This document shows, one piece after another, positions 1 to 10,235 of a stretch of DNA of 42,500 bases; within the stretch, counting starts at the first letter, position 1; every line of letters starts with the position of its first letter. The notes beneath the pieces are model-generated. The model saw only the letters and a list, made by a program, of their open reading frames with translations. It made no database searches and had not been told where the DNA came from. Origin of the DNA: Prorocentrum cordatum (taxonomy: Eukaryota; Sar; Dinophyceae; Prorocentrales; Prorocentraceae); NCBI GenBank assembly GCA_963575745.1, contig CAUYUJ010011525.1:95001-137500 (forward strand), written 5' to 3'. The position numbers and the translations under genes were made by a program.

Positions 1-315
1 ACACGCGTGCCCCCTCCGCCGGCGCGGCCCCGGGGCGGCGGAGAGGCGGGGCTGGCGGCGGAGGCGAGGGACGGGGCTGGCCCCAGGCGAGGCCCCACGA
101 CAGGCTCGTCGGGAAGAGCCTGCGCGAGCTGAACTCAATGGCGGGCTCTGCGGGGGGGCGGGGGGGGAGGGGGGGGCGGGGGAGTGGGAGGAGAGAGGAG
201 GATAGGGGAAGGTGGGAGAGGAGGGGGACAGGACAGGACAGGACATCCGCGTGAGGGGGTCAACGTCAATGCGCCCGCAAAGGTGCAGTGTAGAGCGTAT
301 GCGTAATTCCCCTGC
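1..315. other. GC-rich stretch with long G runs, no gene seen
   Basis: This stretch is very GC-rich and holds several G runs (about 150-182) followed by a purine-rich segment to about 240. A short 'ggaca' repeat follows at about 227-245. Short open frames exist but are proline or glycine runs dictated by the base composition. The G runs could form quadruplex structures. I see no gene. Confidence 0.6.
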
Positions 316-344
316 GTGAGTGTTACGCAGCACGGACTCGACAA

Positions 345-620
345 CCCTTCGAGCGGAATCGTTATCGTCCGCCGTGTCGTTTTCGTCAGCCGACTCGCTT
401 TCGTCCACCAAGCCGTTTTCGTCCGCCGAGTCGTTTTCGATCCGCAGAGGTTCCGTTTTCGACCCCCCCGTAAGGTCTGGTTTTCGACCCCGTGGGTTTT
501 TCCTCCGATCCGCAGGGGTTTTGCTTTCGATCCCTATGTTGGTTCGTCGAGGCTTTCGCGGGGTCGTTTTCGCCCAGTCCGCCATGGGGGCGTTTTCGTC
601 CAGGCCGGGCCTGTCGGGCC
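345..620. repeat. Degenerate minisatellite with TTTTCG core
   Basis: The phrase 'cgttttcg' followed by a 'tccgccgag'-like tail recurs roughly every 20-25 bases from about 345 to 620 with heavy divergence. All plus-strand frames stay open for long distances because the unit lacks stop codons. The long open frames spanning it are therefore not evidence for a gene. Confidence 0.55.
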
Positions 621-717
621 GGGCTGGTCGGTCTCCGGTGGCGCGAGACCGGTCGGTCCAGTCTCGGGCCCCGGGCCGGTCGGTTCTCGGACTGGCCCTG
701 GACCGAGGCGAGGCTTG

Positions 718-751
718 AGGAGGAGGAGGAGGAGGAGGAGGAGGAGGAGGG
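718..751. repeat. GAG microsatellite
   Basis: An uninterrupted GAG/AGG trinucleotide tract of about 34 bases. It would read as poly-Glu, poly-Gly or poly-Arg depending on frame. Confidence 0.9.
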
Positions 752-821
752 CGAAGCGTCCTGATCGGCGAGACGCCCACCGCAGCATGAAGCGGAACGA
801 CGACTTCGGACATGGAACACA

Positions 822-1170
822 ATGCCATCAACGGCGTGGCAGCGCACATTGTGGCACAAAAGACATGCGCTTAAATATCCACGCCCGCAAGATCGTCAAG
901 GACAGCATTCACAACCCGACAGGCCCCCGCGACCTGCACGACCACGCACGCGACGCACACCCACAGCAGCGTCACGCACACGACCGAGTCATGCAGTACT
1001 TTATTGGTGCACTGCCGCGCGACCGCGGCCTTCGCCAGACCAAATGCAGCACCTTTGTCATCATCGCCGAAGCACAGAAGATTATCAAGAGGTGCGTCGT
1101 CCACCAGATGAGCAGTTTGATGGCCGACCCGACTAACAACAACGCCTGCGACAAGCTCACCTTGCACGCA
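822..1170. other. Unassigned stretch with open frames on both strands
   Basis: This part is less repetitive. A plus-strand frame reads through about 870-1160 with segments such as 'KIVKDSIHNPTGPRDL' and 'MQYFIGALPRDRG'. A minus-strand frame (871-1167, 98 codons) is also open and hydrophobic near its end. Neither shows a recognisable family motif. It may be a gene fragment on either strand or neither. Confidence 0.25.
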
Positions 1171-1245
1171 TGCGCCGGGATTGCGACGAGATGGCGGACT
1201 ACGTCAGAATCGGCCTCCTCCTGTCCAAGCGATCAGCACATAGCC

Positions 1246-1316
1246 CGGGAAAATCGGACATCCCCCGGGAAAAACGGCCATTCCCCGGTAGCACCGGGGA
1301 ATGTCCGATTCTTGCG
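1246..1316. repeat. Hairpin cluster of a short dispersed motif
   Basis: A perfect 11-bp inverted repeat (1279-1289 and 1293-1303, arm CATTCCCCGGT) surrounds a 3-base loop. It lies inside a wider imperfect inverted repeat with arms at about 1252-1269 and 1293-1310. The same motif family ('cccgggaa', 'gtccgatt') recurs at 1411-1425 and 3391-3455. It looks like a short dispersed palindromic repeat and could fold in RNA or DNA. Confidence 0.65.
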
Positions 1317-1424
1317 GCGCTTCATTTGCGAATGTTTCGAGCGGGGTCGGGCCGCAAAGTCTTCCAAAGCCAACTGGTTGGCTTACGTCTGACCATTCGG
1401 TTTCCGAAAAAAATACCCGGGAAT

Positions 1425-2612
<1,188 letters not shown>

Positions 2613-3200
2613 AATGCAATGGAATGGAATGCCCATGCGGGGAGAGTGCACAGCACTAAGTACTTAGCTCAGGCTCAGATTACTGGCCTCGAGTTGAGAC
2701 CTCCTTATTACGGGTTCTCTCCATGAGAGCAGCCAACCACAGCTCATATGGAGGGGCGGCCCCTTGATGCCGAGGGAGAAGTCACCACCGTAGAGTCAGG
2801 AACCGCAAGACTAAGATGGCGGGGACCTTCCGACGGCCTCTCAGGGACCAGCCGAGCAAGGGGAACAGTTCTGTCCAGGAACCCCTGGCACTTCCTATTC
2901 GGGGATTACCCTGGAAAAAACGGTGGATAACCGCCTGACCTTTCTTAGTGGGACGCCTACAGGGACCAGCGAACTTTAAAGCACGGCCCTGGGACTGACC
3001 CCCACACTTCAAACAAACATAGGTCTGCTTCTCAGGGACCGCACACACACAACGTCAACCGAGGCAGGATTTCGAGCAAGTCCAGTCGCGATGATGAGGT
3101 GTCCCTGAGGGTCCTTGAGCAGCTTGCCTATGAGGGGTGGTACGCCAGCACATCCTGTCATATCAAGCTGAGATCGCACGTTACCACCAAGCGATAAACA
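2613..3200. other. No recognisable feature
   Basis: Mixed-complexity DNA without a convincing coding frame or repeat. It lies between the microsatellite and the 11-bp array. A weak C-run phrase recurs ('tcagggacc') but not in register. Confidence 0.5.
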
Positions 3201-3372
3201 TCTGAGAAGCATCTCAGAAGCTTCTCAGAAGCCTCTCAGAAGCCTCTCAGAAGCTTCTCAGAAGCTTCTCAGAAGCTTCTCAGAAGCCTTTCAGAAGCCT
3301 CTCAGAAGCCCCTCGGAAGCCTCTCAGAAGCTTCTGAGCAGCTTCTCAGAAGCCTCTCAGAAGCTCCTCAGA
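3201..3372. repeat. 11-bp tandem array (consensus CTCAGAAGCYT)
   Basis: About 15 tandem copies of an 11-base unit. Most copies differ only at one or two positions, mainly C or T at unit position 10. Many copies contain AAGCTT. The period is not a multiple of three, so no coding frame can be maintained. Confidence 0.93.
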
Positions 3373-3390
3373 GACAATCAAAGCTTCTCG

Positions 3391-3455
3391 AAGATTTACT
3401 GGGGAACGTCTGATTTTCCCGGGGTAAGTCCGATTTGAGCGGGGAAAGTCTTTTT
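3391..3455. repeat. Copies of the dispersed GGGGAA-GTCCGATT motif
   Basis: Three closely spaced variants of the motif seen at 1246-1316 occur here: 'ggggaacgtctgatt', 'cggggtaagtccgattt' and 'gcggggaaagtc'. They lie directly after the 11-bp array. This suggests a short mobile or gene-converting sequence motif. Confidence 0.5.
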
Positions 3456-5084
3456 CTCTCCTGTCCAACCCCCAGGGCACGGCAACGCCCTTCGTCACCG
3501 CCCCGTTCCACAAGACAGTCGCCAACGCCATGGTCCAGCACGTGGACCGGCTGCCATCTTACACGCACCACCCGCAACGAACCGACCCCCCACGCCACAC
3601 CAGGGACACGACGACCCCGACTCACCACCCGATCCCTGAGAGAGCCCAGACATACGCAATACTCCCTCCAACGAGTCGAGCACCAGGCAAGAAGCTCAAG
3701 CCGCACCCGACCGCTGTCGCGGCCGCGCACGCCCAACCGAAACACCCCCCACCACGCAGGCAGCACAGCGACGATACAGGCCACGGACCCCAGGCCCCCT
3801 CCCGACGTGAACTTTCTGCAAGGGCTGGCCTTTTCTCTACGGGCGGTCGCTCAAGCCAGGAGCCTACGGCGCCCGCTATTCCAGCACTGCGAACATTTCC
3901 TACCACGGACCACCGAGCCGCCGAGACCGTGGAAAATCGCGACCCAGGTCATGATCACCAGCAGCAGCAGCCCAACGGACAATACCAGCAGCGCAGACGT
4001 GCACGTTACCCAATATTTCAATGGGACGTGAGCGCGGGGGACGACGGGATCGAAGAAGAGAACTACCCCGGCTGCGACTACCAGAGTGGAACCACAGCGA
4101 CGGGAGCATCGACCCCTACCAGCCCAGCATGCGACCGTCACCGGCAGCAACACCAGGGAAATGCGGCGCAAACGGAACCCCTCGTCGATCCCGCCGTCAG
4201 CGCGACCGTCGGCAACGTCGACGCTCCTGTCATGCAGTCGAGCAGGCCCGCGGAACGGGCCAGCCTTTCAGAGGCGCCACTGCGTCGCCCATCTCCCGCA
4301 AACAGGGGGCAAGGTGCGAACGCCGCCCTCCTGCCCAGGCAGGACCTGCCTCGCGGAGGCCTGTCATCGCGTCGTTCCCTCCACCAACTTTGTTCGCGAG
4401 CGACAGGCGCAATCCCCGGCTGTCCCCATCCCCCGCGCCCGACCTCTGCAGCATCATTTCACCAAGCCGCCGTGCGCATTGTCTACGACAGCAGCAGCTG
4501 AGCCACCTCTTCTGCACATTACGGCATTGCGACATTTTCTCTTTCACCATTCGCCGCGTCTCCTACCGCAGCGACAGGGCTCACGGCACTACCTTCCATC
4601 GCACGGCCAGCAAGCGGCGTCGGCTACATCATTACAAGCTGCGCGCGAACTACAGTGGGTCTGCGGTCATGCAGGGCGCCAAAACCCGCCGTGGGTCTCT
4701 CGCCCACAGGATGAGTTCAAACGATGTGGCATTGCACAGCATGTGCTGGAACAGCTAATTACGGCTTCACGGAACATGCCATGGTGTAGTGGGCATTTTG
4801 TGATATAGGGCTCCACAACCCGCGACGGCATTCTCACCCACAGCATGGTCCCCGATGCGGCGCAAACGTAACGAGGCAACTACACAGCTACAGCGGAGGC
4901 AACCAGATCGCCACAGCAAATGGATAGGGACCAGCCTATTTCCAAGGCGAGCCACTGGACAGAGCTCTCTCCTGCGCCTCCTTGGCGGGGACCCTCAATC
5001 ACCAGCATACGGACCCGGCCCCAGAGGCGACAACACGAAGAGCCAATCATCTAGATGGCACTGAGAAGGGCCTCTCACCAAACC
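3456..5084. other. GC-rich unassigned DNA with long uninformative open frames
   Basis: Several plus-strand frames stay open over hundreds of bases (for example 3530-4501 and 4021-4758). At least two frames are open simultaneously, the products are low-complexity (Pro, Arg, Gln, His rich), and no domain motif is visible. I read this as composition-driven openness rather than a gene. The final part (about 4700-4880) repeats the phrase 'ctcgcccaca' / 'ctcacccaca'. Confidence 0.45.
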
Positions 5085-5990
5085 TTCGCTCCCTCCTGGC
5101 CTCACAATGCCCCCCACACTGCTCGCGCCCTCCCCCCTGCTCCTTGTGGCGGGGGAATCTAGTGGGCAGCATGTTTGGGAAGGACGGGGAAGGGGGAGAC
5201 CGCCGCCGGCTGCCACGGCGTTGGCCAGTGCGGCCGCGGTCACCAGCCAACCACTGCAACGCTCTCGCACCAGCTCGCACGCTCTTCTCAGCTGTCCACT
5301 GGTCTTTTGTCCCCCCTTGCGTCGCCTGCCTTTGCCCTCGTGCCCGTGCACCATCTGCGGCGCTTTGCCCAGTCACGTGCGCCAACAGCCGCTGCTGACT
5401 CGACGCCTGCAACTTGGGGCGGGGTAGATGCAGCCGCCGCCGTGCCCAACCGCCGTCCTCCAGCGTCGCCTGCGTCAACAACCAGTCGGTGGGGGGGTCA
5501 TCTCGGGCAGGGAAGGGGGAAGGCCGCCGCCGGCCGCCGTGGCGTTGGCCACGGCGGCCGCGGCCGGCGAGCCACGCCTCGGGCAACCAACGCAACGCTC
5601 CCGCACCATCTCTTGCGCCCTTCCCGGTTGTCCCCAGCTCCTTCTTTCCTTTGTCACCGACCTCTGCCCTCACATCATACGTGGTTGTCTGTCCAGTTGC
5701 GTGCGCCAGCATCCGCTGCTAGCCTCTGCGCAGGCGACCTGGGGCGGGATGTACGCAGCCGCCTCCGTACCCAACCGCCGCCTTCCAGCGCCGCCTGCGC
5801 CAGCAACCGGTCGGTGTGGGGGCATGTAGGACAGCGGGGGGATTGAAGAGGGATCGCCGTCGGCTGTCCTGGCGCAGGCCAGGGCGGCCGCGGCCCGCGG
5901 TGCCGTCTCCAGGCCTTTTTGTCAAATCGCGGCAAGCGCACCTCGCAGATCCCGGGCGCACGCGGTCTTAGTTCTTTCTGGCCGAGCCGC
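5085..5990. repeat. ~325-bp tandem repeat, about 2.7 copies
   Basis: Landmarks recur at about 325-base spacing. 'ggggcggg' followed by '..atg.agccgcc' starts at 5416 and 5741. 'gtgcgcca.ca.ccgctgct' occurs at 5378 and 5701. 'gcaacgctc.cgcacca' occurs at 5257 and 5592. Copies differ by roughly 15-25 percent with indels. The three copies are therefore about 5085-5410, 5411-5736 and 5737-5990. A weaker relative may lie at about 6385-6450. No gene is supported. Confidence 0.75.
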
Positions 5991-6586
5991 CGCCCCGTGA
6001 TTTTTCAGTCCGCCCTCCCGCGCTATTGCAGTCGCTCGTCCCACATGCAGGTCCTACCTGCCACTCTTGCCGCGCACAACCGCCTCGCCGAGGCTCACTG
6101 AGGTGGGCGTGGGGTGGGCGGGAAAATCAGTGGTGGCTGGTCAGGCAGGACATCGCCCACCACGCGGGGCCACCGCCGCAGAAAGGCGCAAACCTCCCCT
6201 TGGCTGGTGGGCATCCCAGGGTGGCCCCCAGCCCCGCCGCCGGGCATCGTTCGGCAACCTCGGCGGGCGGGCGGGCGGAAGGGAGAGACCCTTACGCCGG
6301 CCCAATTTTGGCGTGGCCCCGGCCACGCTGTCGCTCCACAGTCTCCCCAACCCTTGCGCGACTGCCTAGGCCGCCGCACGTGAGCTGCCTCCAACCCACC
6401 CTCCAGCGCTGCGTGTCCAGTTGCCGTGCCGCCACTCGCACGGATCGCCGCTCCCTGCTATCCTTCATTATGATGCACTGCCTTTCCTCCGTCCTCCCCC
6501 CCTCCCAGGGGTGCTGGAGGACTTTGTTTTCCCGCCCCCTGGGGAGTCTGTGTCACGTTTTCTTTTGTGTGTGGTCCTTAGTTTGA
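5991..6586. other. GC-rich stretch, no gene recognised
   Basis: No reliable coding region or repeat is visible apart from a weak echo of the 325-bp unit near 6385. Open frames exist on both strands but lack motifs. Confidence 0.45.
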
Positions 6587-6742
6587 TCACACACACACAC
6601 ACACCAGCGGTGACCGCCGCTGCGGGGGGCATGGCCGCGTTCGAAGCGGATTCCGAGGCCGACAACGACAGCGACAGCAACATGATGATGATGATGATGA
6701 TGATGATGAGGAGGAGGAGGAGGAGGAGGAGGAGGAGGAGGA
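6587..6742. repeat. CA and ATG/AGG microsatellites
   Basis: A (CA)n tract lies at about 6588-6604. A compound tract of (ATG)n passing directly into (AGG)n lies at about 6681-6742. The product would be homopolymeric Met, Arg or Glu in the various frames. Confidence 0.9.
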
Positions 6743-7368
6743 GAAGCGGGACAGCAGGAGGTCAGCCCGGCCCGCCCCCCATCCCAGGCGGGCATATCGC
6801 GGCCGCGGGCCGCCAGCACGAAGCGCCCAGCGCAGCGCCAGGAGGGTGTGCAGGACGCGCCCGACTGGCGCAAACCCCTCGTGCCAGCGGGCGTCTCGTT
6901 CCTGCAGGCGCGCGCGCTGCCCAGCAGGGATGTCAGAGGAGGGCCAGTTGAGACAACGGCAGTTAGCCTTCGGGGTGGGGGCCGGCGCCACGGCTGGACG
7001 CAGCTCGGAAAATTAGTGCGTTTGGACCCTGAGAGGGGTCCAGTGACCGATTTTGAGTCGCCGTTGTCTCAACTTGCCCTCCACCGAAAATTGTGTCGGC
7101 ATCGGATCGTCATCGCTGTCGTCGCCGCCTGCGCCGTCGCTGTCGCCTGCGCCGTCGCTGTCAGCCGCTCGTGTTGGCACGCGCGGCAGAGTGTGTCGGG
7201 CTGATCTGGGGTACACGGCTAACGTCGTCCAGCACACGCCGCGTTGTCAGACCACCGCTACTCCCCCAGAGGCCGGCATGTCGCGCTCTGCGCGGCGCGG
7301 TGCCACCGTCGACGAGGACGGGGTGGAAGACTTGCCCAGGTCCCCAGCGAGCAGCGGCGCATCGGGGG
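6743..7368. other. No recognisable gene
   Basis: GC-rich DNA with a short imperfect tandem ('gtcgccgcctgcgccgtcgctgtcgcctgcgccgtcgctgtc', about 7119-7161). No coding signal was found that I would trust. Confidence 0.45.
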
Positions 7369-7622
7369 TGGAGGAAGAGGTGGAGGAGGAGGAGGAGGAG
7401 GAGGAGGACAGGCGAAGCGAGGAGAGGCCAGAAGAGGGGGGTTGGAGGGAAGAGGAGAGGGATGAGGAGGGGGAGATGGAGGAGAAGGAGGCGAGAGGAG
7501 AGGAGAGGAGAGGAGAGGAGGGAACGGAGGAGGAGGAGGAGGAGCAGCGAGGAAAGGGAGGGTAAGAAGGCGAGAGGAGGGGAGGGGAGGGGGCGAGGAA
7601 GAGGAGGAGGAGGACCAGGTTA
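7369..7622. repeat. GA-rich purine tract (GGA/GAG repeats)
   Basis: The plus strand is almost pure purine across this interval with GAG, GGA and GAGAG units. Such homopurine-homopyrimidine DNA can adopt triplex structures. Proteins predicted here are Glu or Gly runs. Confidence 0.85.
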
Positions 7623-7755
7623 AACCCAAGGGTCATCAACGATGTTGGAATAAACCCTTCCTCCAAGCTCCCTTTTCATAGGCTCCTAAAGCGGTTCATT
7701 GCCACTGAAGGAGCTGCCTCGTTGGAAGACAACCGTTTGAAGACCCTGAAGCATG

Positions 7756-7930
7756 CCAAAACATGGTTCTCGGGATTCCAACGCCACGGATCAACCTCGC
7801 TGTTGCGTCTTGACGATCCTGATTCGTGCCAGGACGCCATTCCTGGGGCTTGAACACCGCGAATCAACGTAATGTTGTACCCTCATAACCCTGAATCCTT
7901 CAAACACACCATTTCTGGTACGTTGGCCAT
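7756..7930. repeat. Decayed ~72-75 bp tandem repeat
   Basis: The phrase 'cca..cctggggctt/ttctcggga' followed by '.gatcaac..' recurs at about 7762, 7838 and 7908, indicating two to three very diverged copies of a unit of about 72-75 bases. They lie directly upstream of the well-preserved 83-bp array and may be an older block of it. Confidence 0.45.
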
Positions 7931-7938
7931 GGGAGGCC

Positions 7939-8305
7939 GTGAAACTCTTGCAAGTGTTGTAAACGAGTGTGCGCGGCGCTGAGGCGAGAACCACATTTTG
8001 AACAGGAAGCGCCCTCAATCCGCATAGCTCTTGCAATTTTGTAAAACGAAGGTGCCCGTCGCCAAGGCAAGAGCCACATTCTGAAAAGGAACCGCCCTCG
8101 ATCCGTGAAACTTTTGCAAATGCTTAAAACGAACGTGCGCAGCGCTAAGGCGAGATCCACAGTTTTAAAACCATGCGCCCTCAATCCGTGAAGGTGTTGC
8201 AACGTTTTACAACGAACGTGCGCGGCGCTCAGGCAAGAGCCACATTTTGAAACCCACCCGAACTCCATATGTGAAGCTGTTGCCAATGTTTAAGCTTCAG
8301 AGTCG
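7939..8305. repeat. 83-bp tandem array, four full copies plus a partial
   Basis: Unit starts fall exactly 83 bases apart at 7939, 8022, 8105, 8188 and 8271. Each unit begins with 'gtgaa..ttg', contains 'cg.gcgcggcgct.aggc.aga.ccaca' and ends with 'gcgccctcaatcc'. Copies differ by roughly 20 percent but without length change. That argues for substitutional decay under a fixed period or ongoing homogenisation. The period is not a multiple of three. Confidence 0.9.
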
Positions 8306-8396
8306 TAAGCGGTGAGAAAGTCTCAGGCGAAACGCCCTGCCGCCCTAAAATTGGCCTCGGGGTGTGCCAAGGAGAAGTTAGACATAAGGAAACGAA

Positions 8397-8545
8397 TGGA
8401 GGAGGAGGAGGAGGAGGAGGAGGAGGAGGAGGGGGACTTCCGAGGTGGTTTTCCCAAACCGACGCTGTCAGGGAGGAGGAGGAGGAGGAGGAGGAGGAGG
8501 AGGGAGAGAAGGAGGGAAGGAGGAAGATGCAGGAGGATAAATAAG
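8397..8545. repeat. GAG microsatellite tracts
   Basis: Two nearly pure GAG tracts (about 8398-8432 and 8473-8503) are separated by a short unique sequence and followed by purine-rich DNA. No gene is supported. Confidence 0.9.
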
Positions 8546-8749
8546 GAGGAAACGGAGAATGAGGAAGGGGAGTATCATGAAGTCCGCCCCCCCTTCCCCT
8601 CCCCTTTTCTTGCACCAGCCGCGATGGCGGTCTTTCGTCTGCTGCGCCAGCAGGCGGGAAGGCACGGAGAAAGGACAGCCAGCCATTACATATCTCACCG
8701 TCGTCCCCCTGCAGGAGGATGAGGCTCACCTGTAAATATTCTCGTCCCT

Positions 8750-9240
8750 CTGCCTTATCCCTCTCTTCTTCCCCCTTTCCGATCTTAGGCCCCATCCATC
8801 ATGTTTTCTCAGCCCCACCCCTTTGGACGCCCCCTCCACCCCCTCTCTCTGACATCTCGCATCCTCGTCCTTTTCCCTCCCTCCCTCACTTATCCGCTCC
8901 CTCTTGCCCCCGTTCCTCTCCCTGTCCTTCCCTCCCCCTTTCCTTCTTCTACCTTTTTCCCTTCCCCAACCTGACCTGCCCTTCCTTCCCTTCCCCTTCT
9001 CCCCAATCAAGTTTCCCGCCCCCCCCCCCTCCCGTTCTCCCATCCAGTACCGCGTCCCATTCTCCTGTCCCTTTCCTCATCCCCATCTCTTCGCATCCCC
9101 CTCGTTCATCTGCTCCCTCTTGCCACCTATCTGCTCGTATCCCCTTCTTCCTCCCTTCCCGCTCTCATCATTCCAGATTATTCCTCTCCCCTTCATTCCA
9201 CCCCGTCCTGCCTTCCCTTCCCTCCGCCAGTGCACAATAT
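8750..9240. repeat. Long polypyrimidine (C/T) tract
   Basis: About 490 bases of the plus strand are overwhelmingly C and T with few purines. The composition is that of a very long polypyrimidine region. The open frames on either strand are Pro/Ser/Phe or Arg/Glu/Gly-rich and follow from composition. It could form H-DNA or act as a strong splice-acceptor-like pyrimidine tract. Confidence 0.8.
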
Positions 9241-9959
9241 ATGAGTACTACTGTCTTCTCTCTCCCCCCCGAAGAAGGCCTGAGAGTGGCGCCCCCCCCC
9301 TTACGTAATGTTCCTTACGCACAGGATTGGTCCGAGTTTTGTGTGTCTTATGTGGTGTCCCATCCGAACGTTCTCAGTCCTTCCAGAATGGTGCCCCAAC
9401 TGCAGCGCTAACTTCAGTCGAAGACTGGCGCTCTGCTCCCGTCGTCCAGAATGGCGCTCTCTCCCAGCGCGGTCCACATTTCTGGGTCCGCGTGTGGCCT
9501 CGTCGTCGTCGCCCCCTTCCGTTCCCCTGTCCCGCCTTCCCTTTGTCTTCCCGCTCATCCCGATCATCTTGCTCCTGTTGTTGCAGTTAATCCGCGTCCT
9601 CCTACTTCATCGTCCTTCTTCTCTTTCTTCTGCTCATGTGCCACCAACTCTTCCAATGTACCCAGCTTTCCCTGTTTAGACTGACTGCGCGTAACACGAC
9701 GGGGTCCTTCTGGGTGTTCCAGGTTCACGATGGCACACGTCGGCGGATAGAGAAAGAATCAGCGCCATGCGAAGGGATTGGCGGGAGGGGTAGGATGTCA
9801 GATCTTGCGCGAGCGTACCTGGCTTGCCTCCATATCTCTCCCTTCCCTTCCTCCCCTCCCCCTCGAGGCCAGGGGATTGTGGGGGCCCTCGTTGTTTGGA
9901 ACTGTTGTTTTACAGTGTTCCGTGATTTGCTCGTTCTCTTTATCGTGAGATGTTTCCTT
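9241..9959. other. No recognisable gene
   Basis: Mixed sequence, still pyrimidine-biased up to about 9640. No domain motif or repeat of note was found. Confidence 0.45.
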
Positions 9960-9963
9960 TTCT

Positions 9964-9968
<5 letters not shown>

Positions 9969-9994
<26 letters not shown>

Positions 9995-10018
9995 TTTTTC
10001 TCTCTCTCTCTCTCACAC
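9969..10018. repeat. CT dinucleotide microsatellite
   Basis: Two (CT)n tracts of about 23 and 18 bases are separated by a short T run. A shorter (CT)n with 'tctgtctctcgc' follows near 10185-10206. Confidence 0.9.
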
Positions 10019-10235
10019 TCTTCGCCAGCCTCTTCACAAACAATGCCCCCCGAGCATGGCCCTCGGAACTCCAGCCCTGTGCCAAACGGCATGGGGCTGG
10101 AAATTCTCCAGAGGAGTTTTTACGAGCTTTCAGCCATGTCCTCATCATTATCATTATAGGTCCTTTCTAGCTTTCTCCCTTTGCCCTCTCTCTCTCTGTC
10201 TCTCGCATACACATGATATGCATCTCCTTCCTTGA

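Noticed and set aside
316-1392. A 358-codon plus-strand open frame
   Set aside because: It crosses a TTTTCG minisatellite and a GAG tract, overlaps other open frames, and shows no domain. The openness follows from GC-rich, stop-poor repeats.
3530-4501. 323-codon plus-strand frame
   Set aside because: Overlapping open frames in other phases, low-complexity composition and no recognisable domain. I could not support it as a gene.
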